NCBI RefSeq assembly: GCF_008634025.1
Contig: NZ_PDCM01000001.1
Span: 986,501 to 1,050,500, forward strand
Source of the DNA: Streptomyces albofaciens JCM 4342
GTDB lineage: Bacteria > Actinomycetota > Actinomycetes > Streptomycetales > Streptomycetaceae
Reading direction: 5' to 3'
Length of the DNA stretch: 64,000 nt
Shown here: positions 1 through 8,050 of the stretch, in pieces
How positions within the stretch are numbered: position 1 is the first letter of the stretch
How the letters are laid out: each line of letters starts with the position of its first letter
Notes under the pieces: model-generated
Seen by the model: the letters and a program-made list of their open reading frames with translations, nothing else
Told to the model about the DNA's origin: nothing
Databases searched by the model: none
Translations under genes and position numbers: made by a program

Positions 1-342
1 ACGGCCGGCCGGCGCGCCCTCGTGGAGGAGACCGACCACGCCGAGTGGGTCGACCAGCAGCGCGAACGCGACCGCACCGAGCCCGGCGGCTGGGACCCGG
101 TCCCGGTCCCGCTCCCGACGTACGTCACGGCCCCGGTGGCACCCCGCGCCACCAGCCACGTCGACCTGGACGCCGACGACGCCTGGAGCTCCGCCCGCTC
201 CGGCCCCGCCACCGAATCCCGCCGCCGGACGCCGCCCGCCGACCCGCGCCCCCACCCCGCGACGTCCCGCCGCACCCGCGGCCGCACCCCCCTGTTCGAC
301 CAGTACGCCGACGACGACCGCCCGCGCGCGGCAAACGAGTGA
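1..342 (+). CDS. C-terminal part of a SepX/GlpR-like divisome membrane protein (5' partial)
   Basis: The frame is open from base 1 and ends at TGA 340-342, so 113 C-terminal residues are visible and the start lies outside the window. The tail carries the stretch WDPVPVPLPTYVTAP, is rich in Pro, Arg and Asp, and ends in a DQYADDDRPRA-type sequence. From memory this resembles the cytosolic tail of SepX/GlpR, the actinobacterial membrane protein that links the divisome to Glp and FtsZ. A GTG at 22 could start a short ORF, but it has no Shine-Dalgarno site and the frame continues upstream. A tRNA gene follows on the same strand. The family call rests on a disordered tail and is only moderately safe. 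Confidence 0.6.
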   Translation, partial: TAGRRALVEETDHAEWVDQQRERDRTEPGGWDPVPVPLPTYVTAPVAPRATSHVDLDADDAWSSARSGPATESRRRTPPADPRPHPATSRRTRGRTPLFDQYADDDRPRAANE

Positions 343-417
343 CCCCCCGCGGCTGACCAGCAGAAGAAGCGATTTTTGAGCACCCCGGCAGGGATGCTAG
401 AGTTTCACTCGTCGCAA

Positions 418-490
418 GGGCCTGTGGCGCAGCTGGTAGCGCACCTCGTTCGCAACGAGGGGGTCAGGGGTTCGAATCCCCTCAGGTCCA
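418..490 (+). tRNA. tRNA-Ala, anticodon CGC
   Basis: The cloverleaf folds by eye. The acceptor pairs GGGCCTG (418-424) with CAGGTCC (483-489), including one G-U. The anticodon stem is CCTCG/CGAGG around loop TTCGCAA, giving anticodon CGC, which reads GCG. The T arm is AGGGG-TTCGAAT-CCCCT. The discriminator base is A490 and CCA is not encoded (CCGA follows). GCG is a common alanine codon in this high-GC coding sequence. Confidence 0.95.
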
Positions 491-498
491 CCGACGTC

Positions 499-533
499 AG
501 AGCCCCACCGGAGAAATCCGGTGGGGCTCTTTC
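499..533 (+). terminator. Intrinsic terminator of the tRNA gene
   Basis: A perfect 13-bp stem (499-511 with 518-530) encloses a six-base loop and is followed by TTTCG. It begins nine bases after the tRNA discriminator base and is the natural 3' end of the tRNA transcript. Confidence 0.85.
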
Positions 534-744
534 GCATGCGCGGAATCCTCCCACCGGTGTCCTGTCCCGGCCCGTGCCGCTGTCGGGCGGGCCTGCGGTC
601 AGGGCCGATGGCGGCGGAACGGAGGTTATCCACAGGCCAGTTCGCGTGTCGGCGGTGAGCCCTAAAGTGGGGATTCGCGGGGCCGGTGGGCTTCGTCATG
701 GGTACGTGATCGGGTATCCGATGGCGGTGGCGACGGGAGGGCAC

Positions 745-1542
745 ATGGCCAAGGAACGGGCGTTCGGGCCGCATCAGCTGGCCGAGTGGCTGGGGATCGA
801 GCCTCGGCACGTACGGCGCGCCGAGACCAGGGGGCTGATTCCGCCCCCGGACGTGGGGGACGAGCGGTGGTCGGAGGGGGTGGCCAAGACGCTGCCGGAC
901 CGGGTCGAGGAGATCCTGTCCGTGGTGGGGGACGAGAACTACGCGAAGGCTTCGGACGGGGGCAAGGCCGGAGCCGGGCGCCGGAAGGCGGTCATGGGGG
1001 ACGCGCTCGGGCCGCATCAGTTGGCGAGCGAGCTGGAGCTCCAGCGGTGGCAGGTCGGCCGGGCCGGGCAGCTGGGGATGATCCCGCCACCGGACGTGGA
1101 CGGCAAGCGCTGGTCGCGGGAGGTGGTGGACGGCCTGCGGGGTGAGGCGGAGCGGATCAGGGAAACGCTCGGCGACCACCCCGGGCTCGGGTCGATCGAC
1201 GCGGCGAAACGGCTGGCGGAGCGTACGGAGCTGGAGGTCGAGCGCGAGGACGTACGCGTGCTGGCCGAGGAGGGGCCGCTCCGGCCGGTGGGGGAGTTCC
1301 GTGGGTACCCCATGTTCAGTCTGGAGAGCCTCGACGGACTCGACCGGGAGCGGGTCGCGGCCGTGGTGGGCGAGCGGCAGCGGTGGATCGAGCGGAGCGT
1401 CACGGCCAAGGAGGCGGCGGCGCTGCTGGGATGGTCGGCGGGGAAGTTCGAGGTGACGGCGGAGCGGCACGGGCTGGTGCCGGGGCGGCTCGGCCGGTAC
1501 GACCGGGCGGAGGTCGAGGGGTTGCCGGGGAGGGAGGGGTAG
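745..1542 (+). CDS. Hypothetical protein with three helix-turn-helix-like modules
   Basis: This 265-residue protein starts at ATG 745, six bases after GGGAGG. The open frame further upstream runs through the tRNA and is not coding. Two modules are near copies: GPHQLAEWLGIEPRHVRRAE followed by GLIPPPD, then GPHQLASELELQRWQVGRAG followed by GMIPPPD. Each has a tail of RWS.EV..L. A third module near the C-terminus (TAKEAAALLGWSAGKFEVTA, then HGLVPGRLGRYDRAEVEGL) keeps the same plan. The pattern of a short helix, a turn, a recognition-like helix, a hairpin and an Arg/Trp or Arg/Tyr residue resembles excisionase or MerR-type winged helices. A DNA-binding role is inferred and the target is unknown. 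Confidence 0.75.
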   Translation: MAKERAFGPHQLAEWLGIEPRHVRRAETRGLIPPPDVGDERWSEGVAKTLPDRVEEILSVVGDENYAKASDGGKAGAGRRKAVMGDALGPHQLASELELQRWQVGRAGQLGMIPPPDVDGKRWSREVVDGLRGEAERIRETLGDHPGLGSIDAAKRLAERTELEVEREDVRVLAEEGPLRPVGEFRGYPMFSLESLDGLDRERVAAVVGERQRWIERSVTAKEAAALLGWSAGKFEVTAERHGLVPGRLGRYDRAEVEGLPGREG

Positions 1543-1702
1543 GGGGAGGGGTTGGGTGAGGAGGGGGCGGGATTAGGGGAGGGCGAGGGGCCGGGGCCGT
1601 CGGGCGTGGATGCGGCGTACGGCGTGTGGCTGGCTGACCTCGTCGGGCGTGGGGGCGTTCGGGCGCGGGCGTGGCTGCCCGGCCCTGTCGGGCTGGGTGG
1701 GG

Positions 1703-2236
1703 CTAGGGCTGGAGGGCGCGTTTGGTGATGCGGATGCCTCGGCGGGACAGGTAGGTGAGGGGGTTGATGTCGGAGCCGTAGTGGCGGGTTTTGCGGACCT
1801 CGAAGTGGAGGTGGGGACCGGTGGTGCGCCCGGTGGCGCCGCTGTAGCCGATACGGGTGCCGGCGCGGACGCGCTGGCCGACGCGGGCCGTGATGCGGGA
1901 GAGGTGTCCGAAGAGGGTGTAGTAGCCGTCGGTCATGTGGATGGTGACGGCGAGGCCGTAGTCGCCCGACCGCTTGGCCAGGACGACCGTGCCGGAGCCG
2001 ACGGAGGAGACCGGGGTGCCGGTGGGGACGGCGAAGTCGACCCCGGTGTGGTGGCCGGCGGCCCAGTGGCCCTTGACGCCGTAGGGCGAGCTGATGCGGG
2101 CATGGGCGGCGATCGGGCGGGTCCACGGGCCGGCCGGCACGGCCGGGACCGCCTCGGTCGCGGTCAGGCCGAGGACGGTACCGATGACCGTCGGCACCAC
2201 GCCGTGCAGCAGGAGTCGTCTGCGGAGCCAGTTCAT
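1703..2236 (-). CDS. Secreted M23 (LytM-type) metallopeptidase
   Basis: The protein has 177 residues when started at the ATG before NWLRRRLLL. An in-frame ATG at 2272 would add 12 residues, and neither start has a clear ribosome site. A Sec-type signal peptide (Arg-rich n-region, hydrophobic stretch to about residue 30) leads into a compact M23 domain. Zinc ligands are visible as HTGVD (His63, Asp67) and the HLH motif (His142, His144), with His111 in FGHLS. The family cleaves peptide crosslinks of peptidoglycan, so the likely role is wall remodelling outside the membrane. There is no SH3 or LysM wall-binding domain. The gene is followed by about 160 bp of G-rich non-coding DNA and lies convergent to the gene at 745. 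Confidence 0.9.
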   Translation of the reverse strand: MNWLRRRLLLHGVVPTVIGTVLGLTATEAVPAVPAGPWTRPIAAHARISSPYGVKGHWAAGHHTGVDFAVPTGTPVSSVGSGTVVLAKRSGDYGLAVTIHMTDGYYTLFGHLSRITARVGQRVRAGTRIGYSGATGRTTGPHLHFEVRKTRHYGSDINPLTYLSRRGIRITKRALQP

Positions 2237-2366
2237 AGTTGTGAGGACACGCCCTACGCCGGGCGGACGCATCCGGAAACGCCCGGTGGGCGCCCGAACG
2301 GCCGAGAGGTTCCCCGTACCGAGTGGTAACTGTGAGTGATCGTCGGGGGTGTCGGACGGGGAGGGC

Positions 2367-3659
2367 TCAGGGGGCGGGAGCGGTGCTCTCGCGGAGTTCG
2401 AGGTGGGGGAGTTCGGCCTGGAGGCGGCGGGTGGGGGCGCCGTCGAGGAGGGAGAGGAGTTCCTGGGCGGCCAGGCGGCCGAAGCCGGCGGTGTCGCGTA
2501 CGAGTGAGGTCAGGCGTGGGTGGGTGACGCGGCACAGGGGGGAGTCGTCCCAGGCCACGATGGACAGGGCGGCGGGTACGGGCACACCGCGGCCGGCGGC
2601 CACGGCGGCGCCCGCGACGGCCATCACGTCGTTGTCGTAGACGATCGCGGTGGGCGGGCGGGGAGCGGCGAGCAGGCGGTGGGTGGCCTCGGCGCCCTGC
2701 TCGTCGGAGTAGTCCGTGGACACGGAGCGGACCTCGGCGGCGTCCAGGCCGAGACGGGCGGCCTCGGCACGCAGGGCGGCGACCCGGCGCTCGGTGTGCG
2801 CGAGGCCGGGCAGGCCGGCGATGTGCACGATGCGGCGGTGCCCCAGTGCGTACAGGTGGTCGATGATCGACCGCATCGCGGCCGCGTCGTCGGCCCAGAT
2901 GGTGGAGAGGGGGGCGGGGGGTGGGGGCGGGGGGCCGGGAGGGGAGGGAGAAACGGAGGGAGAAGCGGAGGGGGGTGAGGGGGTGGGGGAGGAAAGGGGA
3001 GTGGAGGGGGATGGGCGTGTGGAGGGGCTGGTGGGGGGTGGGGCTGATGGCGTGCTGGTGTCGCCTATGACGACTGTGGGCAGGGCGAGGGAAGCCAGGA
3101 GGGCGGGGCGGGGGTCTTCGGCTCGGGGATCCACGACCAGGACGCCGTCCACGCGGCGTTCGGCCCACCAGCGTCGGTAGATCGCGCACTCGGCCTCCAA
3201 ATCCTCGACGACCTGGAAGAGGAGGGCGACGCGCTGGGCGGCCAGGGCTTCCTGGATGCCGGAGACCAGCTGGAGGAAGAAGGACTCGACGCCGAGGGTG
3301 TGGGCGGGGCGGGCGAGGACCAGGCCGACGCAGCCGGAGCGTTCGCCGGACAGGGCGCGGGCGGCGCTGTTCGGCTGCCAGCCCAGCTCTTCGGCGACCT
3401 CGCGGATACGGGCACGGGTGCCGGGGGAGACGCCGTCGCGGTCGTTGAGGGCGAAGGAGACGGCCGAGGGGGAGACGCCGGCGCGCTCGGCGATGTCCTT
3501 CATGGTCGGGCGGCGGCGTGGGGGAGTGGAAGCGGGTGTGGGAGTGGGCGTGGTCGTGGGAGTGGGGGTGGTGGGGAGGTGGGGGGTGTTGGGGCGGGGG
3601 GCATCAGTGCCCGCGGGCGGAGAGCCGGGGCCGGTGCCGGGGCCAGTGCCGGTGGTCAT
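2367..3659 (-). CDS. LacI-family transcriptional regulator with a 50-residue low-complexity insertion
   Basis: The product is 430 residues against about 340 usual. The LacI helix-turn-helix is at residues 53-75 (MKDIAERAGVSPSAVSFALN), followed by a periplasmic-binding-protein-like sensor domain (YDNDVMAVAGAA near the C-terminus). Two additions account for the extra length: a Pro/Thr-rich N-terminal tail of 52 residues, and a Pro/Ser/Thr-rich block at about residues 201-250 that splits TVVIGD from STIWADD in the sensor domain. The chosen ATG has GGAGG 14 bases upstream. Translation from Met53 would remove the tail but has no ribosome site. It is divergent from the sugar importer, with LacI-type palindromes between, so it is probably an autoregulated repressor of that operon, released by an imported mannoside. 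Confidence 0.92.
   Translation of the reverse strand: MTTGTGPGTGPGSPPAGTDAPRPNTPHLPTTPTPTTTPTPTPASTPPRRRPTMKDIAERAGVSPSAVSFALNDRDGVSPGTRARIREVAEELGWQPNSAARALSGERSGCVGLVLARPAHTLGVESFFLQLVSGIQEALAAQRVALLFQVVEDLEAECAIYRRWWAERRVDGVLVVDPRAEDPRPALLASLALPTVVIGDTSTPSAPPPTSPSTRPSPSTPLSSPTPSPPSASPSVSPSPPGPPPPPPAPLSTIWADDAAAMRSIIDHLYALGHRRIVHIAGLPGLAHTERRVAALRAEAARLGLDAAEVRSVSTDYSDEQGAEATHRLLAAPRPPTAIVYDNDVMAVAGAAVAAGRGVPVPAALSIVAWDDSPLCRVTHPRLTSLVRDTAGFGRLAAQELLSLLDGAPTRRLQAELPHLELRESTAPAP
2910..3059 (-). repeat. Low-complexity insert in the LacI sensor domain
   Basis: About 150 bp of G-rich + strand sequence encodes only Ser, Pro and Thr with rare Arg, Leu, Gly, Val and Ala (residues 201-250 of the regulator). 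It interrupts an otherwise continuous LacI fold and keeps the reading frame. It looks like slippage-generated simple sequence. Confidence 0.8.
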
Positions 3660-3778
3660 GTTGCGCGTCAGCTCCTCCGGTTGGCCTGGGCAGCCCGGTC
3701 GGCCTGGACGGCCCGGGTTGTTGGTCGGTCGCCGTGGTGCGCCCGTTGCCGTGGTCGGCGGTCAGGGGCGAGGCGTGG

Positions 3779-3815
3779 CTAAAGCGCATTAGTCCGTACT
3801 GCTAATGCGCTTTAG
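3779..3815. promoter_or_regulatory. Twin LacI-type operators O1 and O2
   Basis: CTAAAGCGCATTAG (3779-3792) and its exact reverse complement (3802-3815) flank a nine-base spacer. Each arm is itself a near-palindrome around a central CG (six of seven pairs match), as LacI-family half-site dimers bind. The centres are 23 bp apart. The pair lies in the 586-bp gap between the divergent regulator and importer genes, about 120 bp upstream of the regulator start. Confidence 0.8.
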
Positions 3816-3931
3816 TGCGTTCAGGATCACGGGAGGTCCGGGAGAAGTCAATCGCTGTGCGGAAGGCGCGGCGAGAGGCCAAGTCGCGGACTTCGTTATG
3901 GAATTGAGATAGCGGGTTCCGGTGCTCTTGG

Positions 3932-3945
3932 CTTTAGCGCATTAG
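3932..3945. promoter_or_regulatory. LacI-type operator O3
   Basis: CTTTAGCGCATTAG shares its right half (GCGCATTAG) with O1 and keeps the central CG. It lies 153 bp from the O1 centre towards the importer genes, a spacing that would allow DNA looping between sites. Confidence 0.65.
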
Positions 3946-4181
3946 TGCAGGTGGGGAGTGGTGGCCGGGTGGGGGCGGTAAGGGGGCGGGTTGCGTTGGG
4001 CGGCCGGTGAGCGGGGTGGCGCAGGGCGTTGTCGGGGGCGATGCGTTGACGGGAGCGTATTCGGGCGACAACGTTGGCATCGCCATCCGGCGGCGCGGCC
4101 GGTCATGTGCCGGTCCGTGCGTGGTTCTTCGCTGTCTTCTTTGCCTGTCTACTTTGCTGTTTCCTCGCGGTTTTCCTCCGT

Positions 4182-4194
4182 GGAAGCGCTTTCC
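4182..4194. promoter_or_regulatory. Possible promoter-proximal operator O4
   Basis: GGAAGCGCTTTCC contains the perfect palindrome AAGCGCTT and shares the AAGCGC core of O1. A weaker relative (AGAAGCGTTTCC) lies at 4217-4228, close to the start of the binding-protein gene. The arms differ from O1-O3, so it could serve another LacI-family protein. The rest of 3660-4245 holds no gene that I can support. Confidence 0.45.
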
Positions 4195-4245
4195 GCCGCG
4201 GACGCGCTTCCCGGGCAGAAGCGTTTCCCCGACGCAGGAGTGACC

Positions 4246-5742
4246 ATGACGCGCAGACACTTGGGCCCCATAAGTTCCGATCGTGAAACCCGTGAAACCC
4301 GTGCCACTCATGCCACCCGTGACACTCACGGCACCGGTGACACCCGCGGCACCGATGACACCCATGGCCCCCATAACGCCTTCGGTGCCCATGCCCCCCG
4401 CAGCAACCGCGCTCCCCGCCTCGCTCTGTCCGCCGCGCTGGCCGTCGCCTTGATGGCCGGCACCGCCGCCTGTGGTGTCGGCGGTGCCGAGGGGGCGGCC
4501 GCGGACGGGCAGCCGAAGCGGACCGGCAAGGTCGCCGGTGAGATCACCTTCCGTACGTTGCAGCTCAAGCCGAACTTCACCGCGTACGTGCAGGGCGTCA
4601 TCGACGCGTTCGAGAAGAAGTACCCGGACGTGAAGGTGACCTGGGAGGACGTGCCGGGTGACGGCTACAACGAGAAGCTGGTCGCCGACGCGCAGGCCGG
4701 TGGGCTGCCGGACGTGATCAACCTGAACACCGACTCCTTCCAACTGCTGGGCGACCGGGGCATGCTCGCGGACGTCGCCAAGCTGGACCCGAAGGTCGCG
4801 AAGGAGTACGTGCCCGGCGCCTGGGACCAGTACAAGCTGCCGGGCAAGGGGGACGGGGTGTACGCGTACCCCTGGTACGTGACGCCCGAGATCCTCACGT
4901 ACAACAAGGACCTCTTCGCCGACGCCGGGCTGGACGTGAACAAGCCGCCGACGAGCGTGGAGCAGTTCTTCGACTACGCGGAGCGGATCGCGGGTGCTTC
5001 GGGCGGCCGGTACACGGCGTTCATGGCGGATCCGAAGGGGCGGCTGCCCGGGGACTGGCAGAAGATGGGCGTGCCGATCCTGAACAAGGAGAAGGACGCG
5101 TTCGTCTTCGACACGCCGAAGGCCGTCGAGTGGGTGCAGCGGATGAAGAAGCTGTACGCGATGGGGGCGATGCCGAAGGAGTCGCTGACCAAGGCCGACG
5201 ATCTCGCGCAGCTCTACGGGGCCGGGAAGCTGGTGTTCGGGCCCGGGTCCCCCGGCATCCTCAAGGACGTCAAGCGCAATTCCCCGGCGGCGTACGGGAA
5301 GACGCAGGTCGCGAAGGCCGTGACGGGGACGCTCGGGCACATCGGGATCTATACGCAGTCGCTGGGCGTACGCAAGGACACCAAGCACCCGGACGCGGCG
5401 GCGGAGTTCGCCAAGTGGGTGACCAACGGGCCCAACCAGGTCGCGTTCTCGAAGCAGGTGACGATCTACCCGTCGAACGCGAAGGGGCTGGCCGACCCGT
5501 ACTTCGCGGACAAGGGCGACGGCAAGGACCCCGAGACGATGGCACGCACCGTCGGCGCCGAGGAGCTGAGGTCCGCGCGACTGGACGCCAATACGCCCGT
5601 GGAGTGGACCACGCAGGTCGGCGACGCGGTGGTCCGGGAGATGCAGAAGGGGATCAGGGGGGAAGAGGACGCCCAGGCCGCGGTCAAAAACGCGCAGGAA
5701 GCGGCCAACAAGATTCTCGCGCAGCAGAAGAAGCGGCAGTGA
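4246..5742 (+). CDS. Sugar ABC transporter substrate-binding lipoprotein
   Basis: The ATG at 4246 follows AGGAG by five bases and gives 498 residues. Residues 58-76 form a lipoprotein signal (ALAVALMAGTAAC, lipobox Cys76). The mature part is a CUT1-type extracellular solute-binding protein, with FEKKYPDVKVTWEDVPGDGY, GGLPDVINLN and YPWYVTPEILTYNKDLF. The signal peptide has an abnormally long n-region of about 58 residues, much of it encoded by a 9-bp tandem repeat. No later start precedes the signal, so the repeat must be translated. Two permease genes and two glycosidase genes follow on the same strand. No ATPase is encoded, which is usual for Streptomyces CUT1 systems that share MsiK. The substrate is inferred to be a mannoside from the downstream enzymes. 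Confidence 0.92.
   Translation: MTRRHLGPISSDRETRETRATHATRDTHGTGDTRGTDDTHGPHNAFGAHAPRSNRAPRLALSAALAVALMAGTAACGVGGAEGAAADGQPKRTGKVAGEITFRTLQLKPNFTAYVQGVIDAFEKKYPDVKVTWEDVPGDGYNEKLVADAQAGGLPDVINLNTDSFQLLGDRGMLADVAKLDPKVAKEYVPGAWDQYKLPGKGDGVYAYPWYVTPEILTYNKDLFADAGLDVNKPPTSVEQFFDYAERIAGASGGRYTAFMADPKGRLPGDWQKMGVPILNKEKDAFVFDTPKAVEWVQRMKKLYAMGAMPKESLTKADDLAQLYGAGKLVFGPGSPGILKDVKRNSPAAYGKTQVAKAVTGTLGHIGIYTQSLGVRKDTKHPDAAAEFAKWVTNGPNQVAFSKQVTIYPSNAKGLADPYFADKGDGKDPETMARTVGAEELRSARLDANTPVEWTTQVGDAVVREMQKGIRGEEDAQAAVKNAQEAANKILAQQKKRQ
4282..4398 (+). repeat. Thirteen 9-bp tandem repeats in the binding-protein gene
   Basis: Degenerate units of consensus CGTGACACC encode tripeptides such as RET, RAT, HAT, RDT, HGT, GDT, RGT and DDT. 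The array lies between the start codon and the lipoprotein signal, and its period keeps the frame. Confidence 0.9.
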
Positions 5743-5748
5743 CAGGCG

Positions 5749-6036
5749 ATGGCACGCAGCAGGCGTGCGGATCTGACACGCAGCGGACATGCGCACCTGA
5801 CACGCACCGGACGTGCCGGTGTGACACGCACCGCGCGTGCGGACATGGCACACACCGGGCGTACGGATGCGTCACGCATCGAGAGTGCGGGGACGGCGCC
5901 CACCGCGCGTGCGGACATGGCACATACCGGGCGTACGGATGCGACACGCATCGAGAGTGCGGGGACGGCGCCCACCGCGCGTGCGGACATGGCACCCACC
6001 GCGCGTACGGACGCGGCACGCAACGCCGAGGTTACG
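5749..6036 (+). repeat. Twelve 24-bp tandem repeats between binding-protein and permease genes
   Basis: Read in the permease frame, the sequence is twelve consecutive octapeptides (MARSRRAD, LTRSGHAH, LTRTGRAG, VTRTARAD, MAHTGRTD, ASRIESAG, TAPTARAD and so on). A three-unit block of 72 bp is then duplicated (5831-5902 and 5903-5974, nearly identical) with a third partial copy. The array starts six bases after the binding-protein stop and ends just before ATG 6040. Third-codon-position GC is low for this genome, so it may be an intergenic minisatellite that happens to stay open, or a translated N-terminal extension. Confidence 0.9.
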
Positions 6037-6039
6037 GAC

Positions 6040-7110
6040 ATGGATAAGGCCGCGCGGCCGCAGCGTAAGGCGCCGGTGGCCGCCTCGCGCGTCCCGGTCC
6101 CCTCGTCGACGCACGCGACCCCCATCGCACCGGCAGCCACCGCCGACTCCATCGACCCCACCACCCCCGCAAAACTCCCCACCCCCACCCCCACCCCCAC
6201 TCCCCACACCAAAGCCCCCACCACCGACCCGGGCCTCCCCCACCGCCGCTGGTGGACCCCGTACCTCTTCCTCCTCCCCGGCCTGGTCATGGTGGCGCTG
6301 TTCAGCCTCTGGCCGTTCGTCAACACCGTCATCCTGTCGCTCACCGACGCGCAGATCCTCAAGGGCGGGCGGTTCGTCGGGCTGGAGAACTACGGGCGGG
6401 CGCTCGGCGATCCCGATTTCTGGACGGCGACGGTCAACAGCGTCGTCTACCTGGCCGTCGTCGTGCCCTGCCTGGTGCTGTTGCCGCTGGCGCTGGCCGT
6501 CCTCGTCCAGCGCAAGGTCCCCGGGATCGGCTTCTTCCGCTCCGCCTTCTACACGCCCGTCATCGCCTCGGCGGTTGTGGTCGGGCTGATCTGGCAGTGG
6601 GTGCTGCGCAGCGACGGACTGGTCAACACCGTGTTCGAGAAGCTGCACCTGATATCCGAGCCGGTTCCGTTTCTGACCGACTCCACGATGCTGCTGATCT
6701 CCGCCATGATCGTCACGATCTGGAAGGGCCTCGGCTACTACATGGTCTTCTACCTCGCGGCGCTGGGGAACGTGCCGGCGTCGCTGTACGAGGCGGCCGC
6801 GCTCGACGGCGCGGGAGCCGCACGCCGCTTCTTCAGCATCACCGTCCCCAGCGTCAAGCCGATGATGCTGCTGGTCGGGACGCTGTCGGCGATCTCGGCG
6901 CTGCGCGTGTTCACCGAGATCTACATCCTCGGCGGGGAGAGTGGCGGGCCCGGCGGCGGGGCGCGGACCCTGCCGTTCCTGATCCGGCAGGTGGGGCTGG
7001 GCTTCGCCGGGGAGACCGGTTACGCGGCGGCCATCTCGATCCTGCTGTTCCTGCTGACGCTGGTGTTCAGCCTGCTGGGACACCGGCTGTCGAAGGGGGA
7101 CGAGAGGTGA
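6040..7110 (+). CDS. Sugar ABC transporter permease (MalF type)
   Basis: The start at 6040 is preceded by GAGG eight bases upstream. An in-frame ATG at 5749 with no good ribosome site would add 97 repeat-encoded residues. The product of 356 residues begins with a Pro/Thr-rich tail containing a PTPTPTPTP run (6-bp slippage). It continues with six predicted membrane helices from HRRWWTPYLFLLPGLVMVAL onwards. The EAA loop that docks the ATPase reads EAAALDGAGAARRF. It pairs with the next gene, whose GTG overlaps this stop, to form the inner-membrane pore of the importer. Confidence 0.9.
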   Translation: MDKAARPQRKAPVAASRVPVPSSTHATPIAPAATADSIDPTTPAKLPTPTPTPTPHTKAPTTDPGLPHRRWWTPYLFLLPGLVMVALFSLWPFVNTVILSLTDAQILKGGRFVGLENYGRALGDPDFWTATVNSVVYLAVVVPCLVLLPLALAVLVQRKVPGIGFFRSAFYTPVIASAVVVGLIWQWVLRSDGLVNTVFEKLHLISEPVPFLTDSTMLLISAMIVTIWKGLGYYMVFYLAALGNVPASLYEAAALDGAGAARRFFSITVPSVKPMMLLVGTLSAISALRVFTEIYILGGESGGPGGGARTLPFLIRQVGLGFAGETGYAAAISILLFLLTLVFSLLGHRLSKGDER

Positions 7111-8027
7111 CCGAACTGTCCTCGCCGGGCGTACGGCGGGCCCGGCGCGCCCTGACCGCGGGCCGCCGTCATGACCGCCCCGACCGCCGCCACAGCCACA
7201 ACCGCACCCGCAAAGCAACCCTAGGCCTCACCGGCCGCTACCTCACCCTCTGCCTCATGCTGGTGGTCATGCTGGGCCCCATCGTCTGGCAGTTCCTGAC
7301 CTCGCTGAAGGGCCGCGGGGAGAACGTCTACGGCGGCGTGCTGCCCAGTCAGCCGACGCTCGACAACTACGTACGCGTCGCCGAATCGTTCCCCCTGGTC
7401 CAGTACGTCGGCAACACGCTGATCGTCGCCGCGCTGGCCGTCACCTCGAACTGCGTCTTCGCCGCGATGGGCGGCTACGCGCTGTCCCGGGCCGGGTGGC
7501 GCGGGCGGCGGACGGTCTTCACCGTGCTGGTCGCGACGCTGATGTTCCCGTTCGAGTCCGTGATGATCTCGATGTTCCTCACGGTGCGGTCGATGGGCCT
7601 AGTGGACACGCTCATCGGGGTCTGGCTGCCCGGCGCGGTATCCGTGCTCAACCTGATGATCATGCGGGCCGCCTTCCTCGCCGTACCGAAGGAGGTGGAG
7701 GAGGCCGCCGTCCTGGACGGGGCCAATGAGTGGCAGCGCTTCACGAGGGTGTTCGTGCCGGCTGCGAAGGGCGCGCTGGCGGTGGTCTGTCTGACCAGTT
7801 TCATGGGCGCCTGGGACGACTTCCTGTGGCCGCTGATCGTGCTGACCAACAGCGATCACTACACGCTGCAACTCGGTCTGAAATCGCTCGCCGGCGCCAC
7901 CACGGTCAATGACCAGCGGCTCATCGCGGCGGGGGCGATGGCCGCGCTGCTCCCGATGATGGCGCTGTTCTTCGCCCTCCAGCGGTACTTCTTCCGGGGC
8001 GTGGGCGAGGGGGCGTTGAAGACGTGA
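7107..8027 (+). CDS. Sugar ABC transporter permease (MalG type)
   Basis: GTG 7107 overlaps the stop of the first permease (GTGA), which implies coupled translation. The 306-residue protein has a basic His/Arg-rich N-terminus and six predicted membrane helices. The EAA loop is EAAVLDGANEWQRF, and the MalG-like C-terminal half includes MGAWDDFLWPLIVL. The longer open frame upstream lies inside the preceding gene and is not used. The partner ATPase is missing from the locus. Confidence 0.92.
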   Translation: MTELSSPGVRRARRALTAGRRHDRPDRRHSHNRTRKATLGLTGRYLTLCLMLVVMLGPIVWQFLTSLKGRGENVYGGVLPSQPTLDNYVRVAESFPLVQYVGNTLIVAALAVTSNCVFAAMGGYALSRAGWRGRRTVFTVLVATLMFPFESVMISMFLTVRSMGLVDTLIGVWLPGAVSVLNLMIMRAAFLAVPKEVEEAAVLDGANEWQRFTRVFVPAAKGALAVVCLTSFMGAWDDFLWPLIVLTNSDHYTLQLGLKSLAGATTVNDQRLIAAGAMAALLPMMALFFALQRYFFRGVGEGALKT

Positions 8028-8050
8028 CGGGATACGTGGAGGAAAGCGAC

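Noticed and set aside
418..490. tRNA gene as an attachment site of an integrative element
   Set aside because: No integrase, no repeated tRNA 3' end and no foreign gene block follows.
376..744. Upstream extension of the three-module protein
   Set aside because: The frame runs through the tRNA gene and its terminator. The ATG at 745 has a good ribosome site.
5749..6036. Regular repeats suggesting a CRISPR array
   Set aside because: The units are contiguous with no unique spacers, are degenerate, and no cas genes are near.
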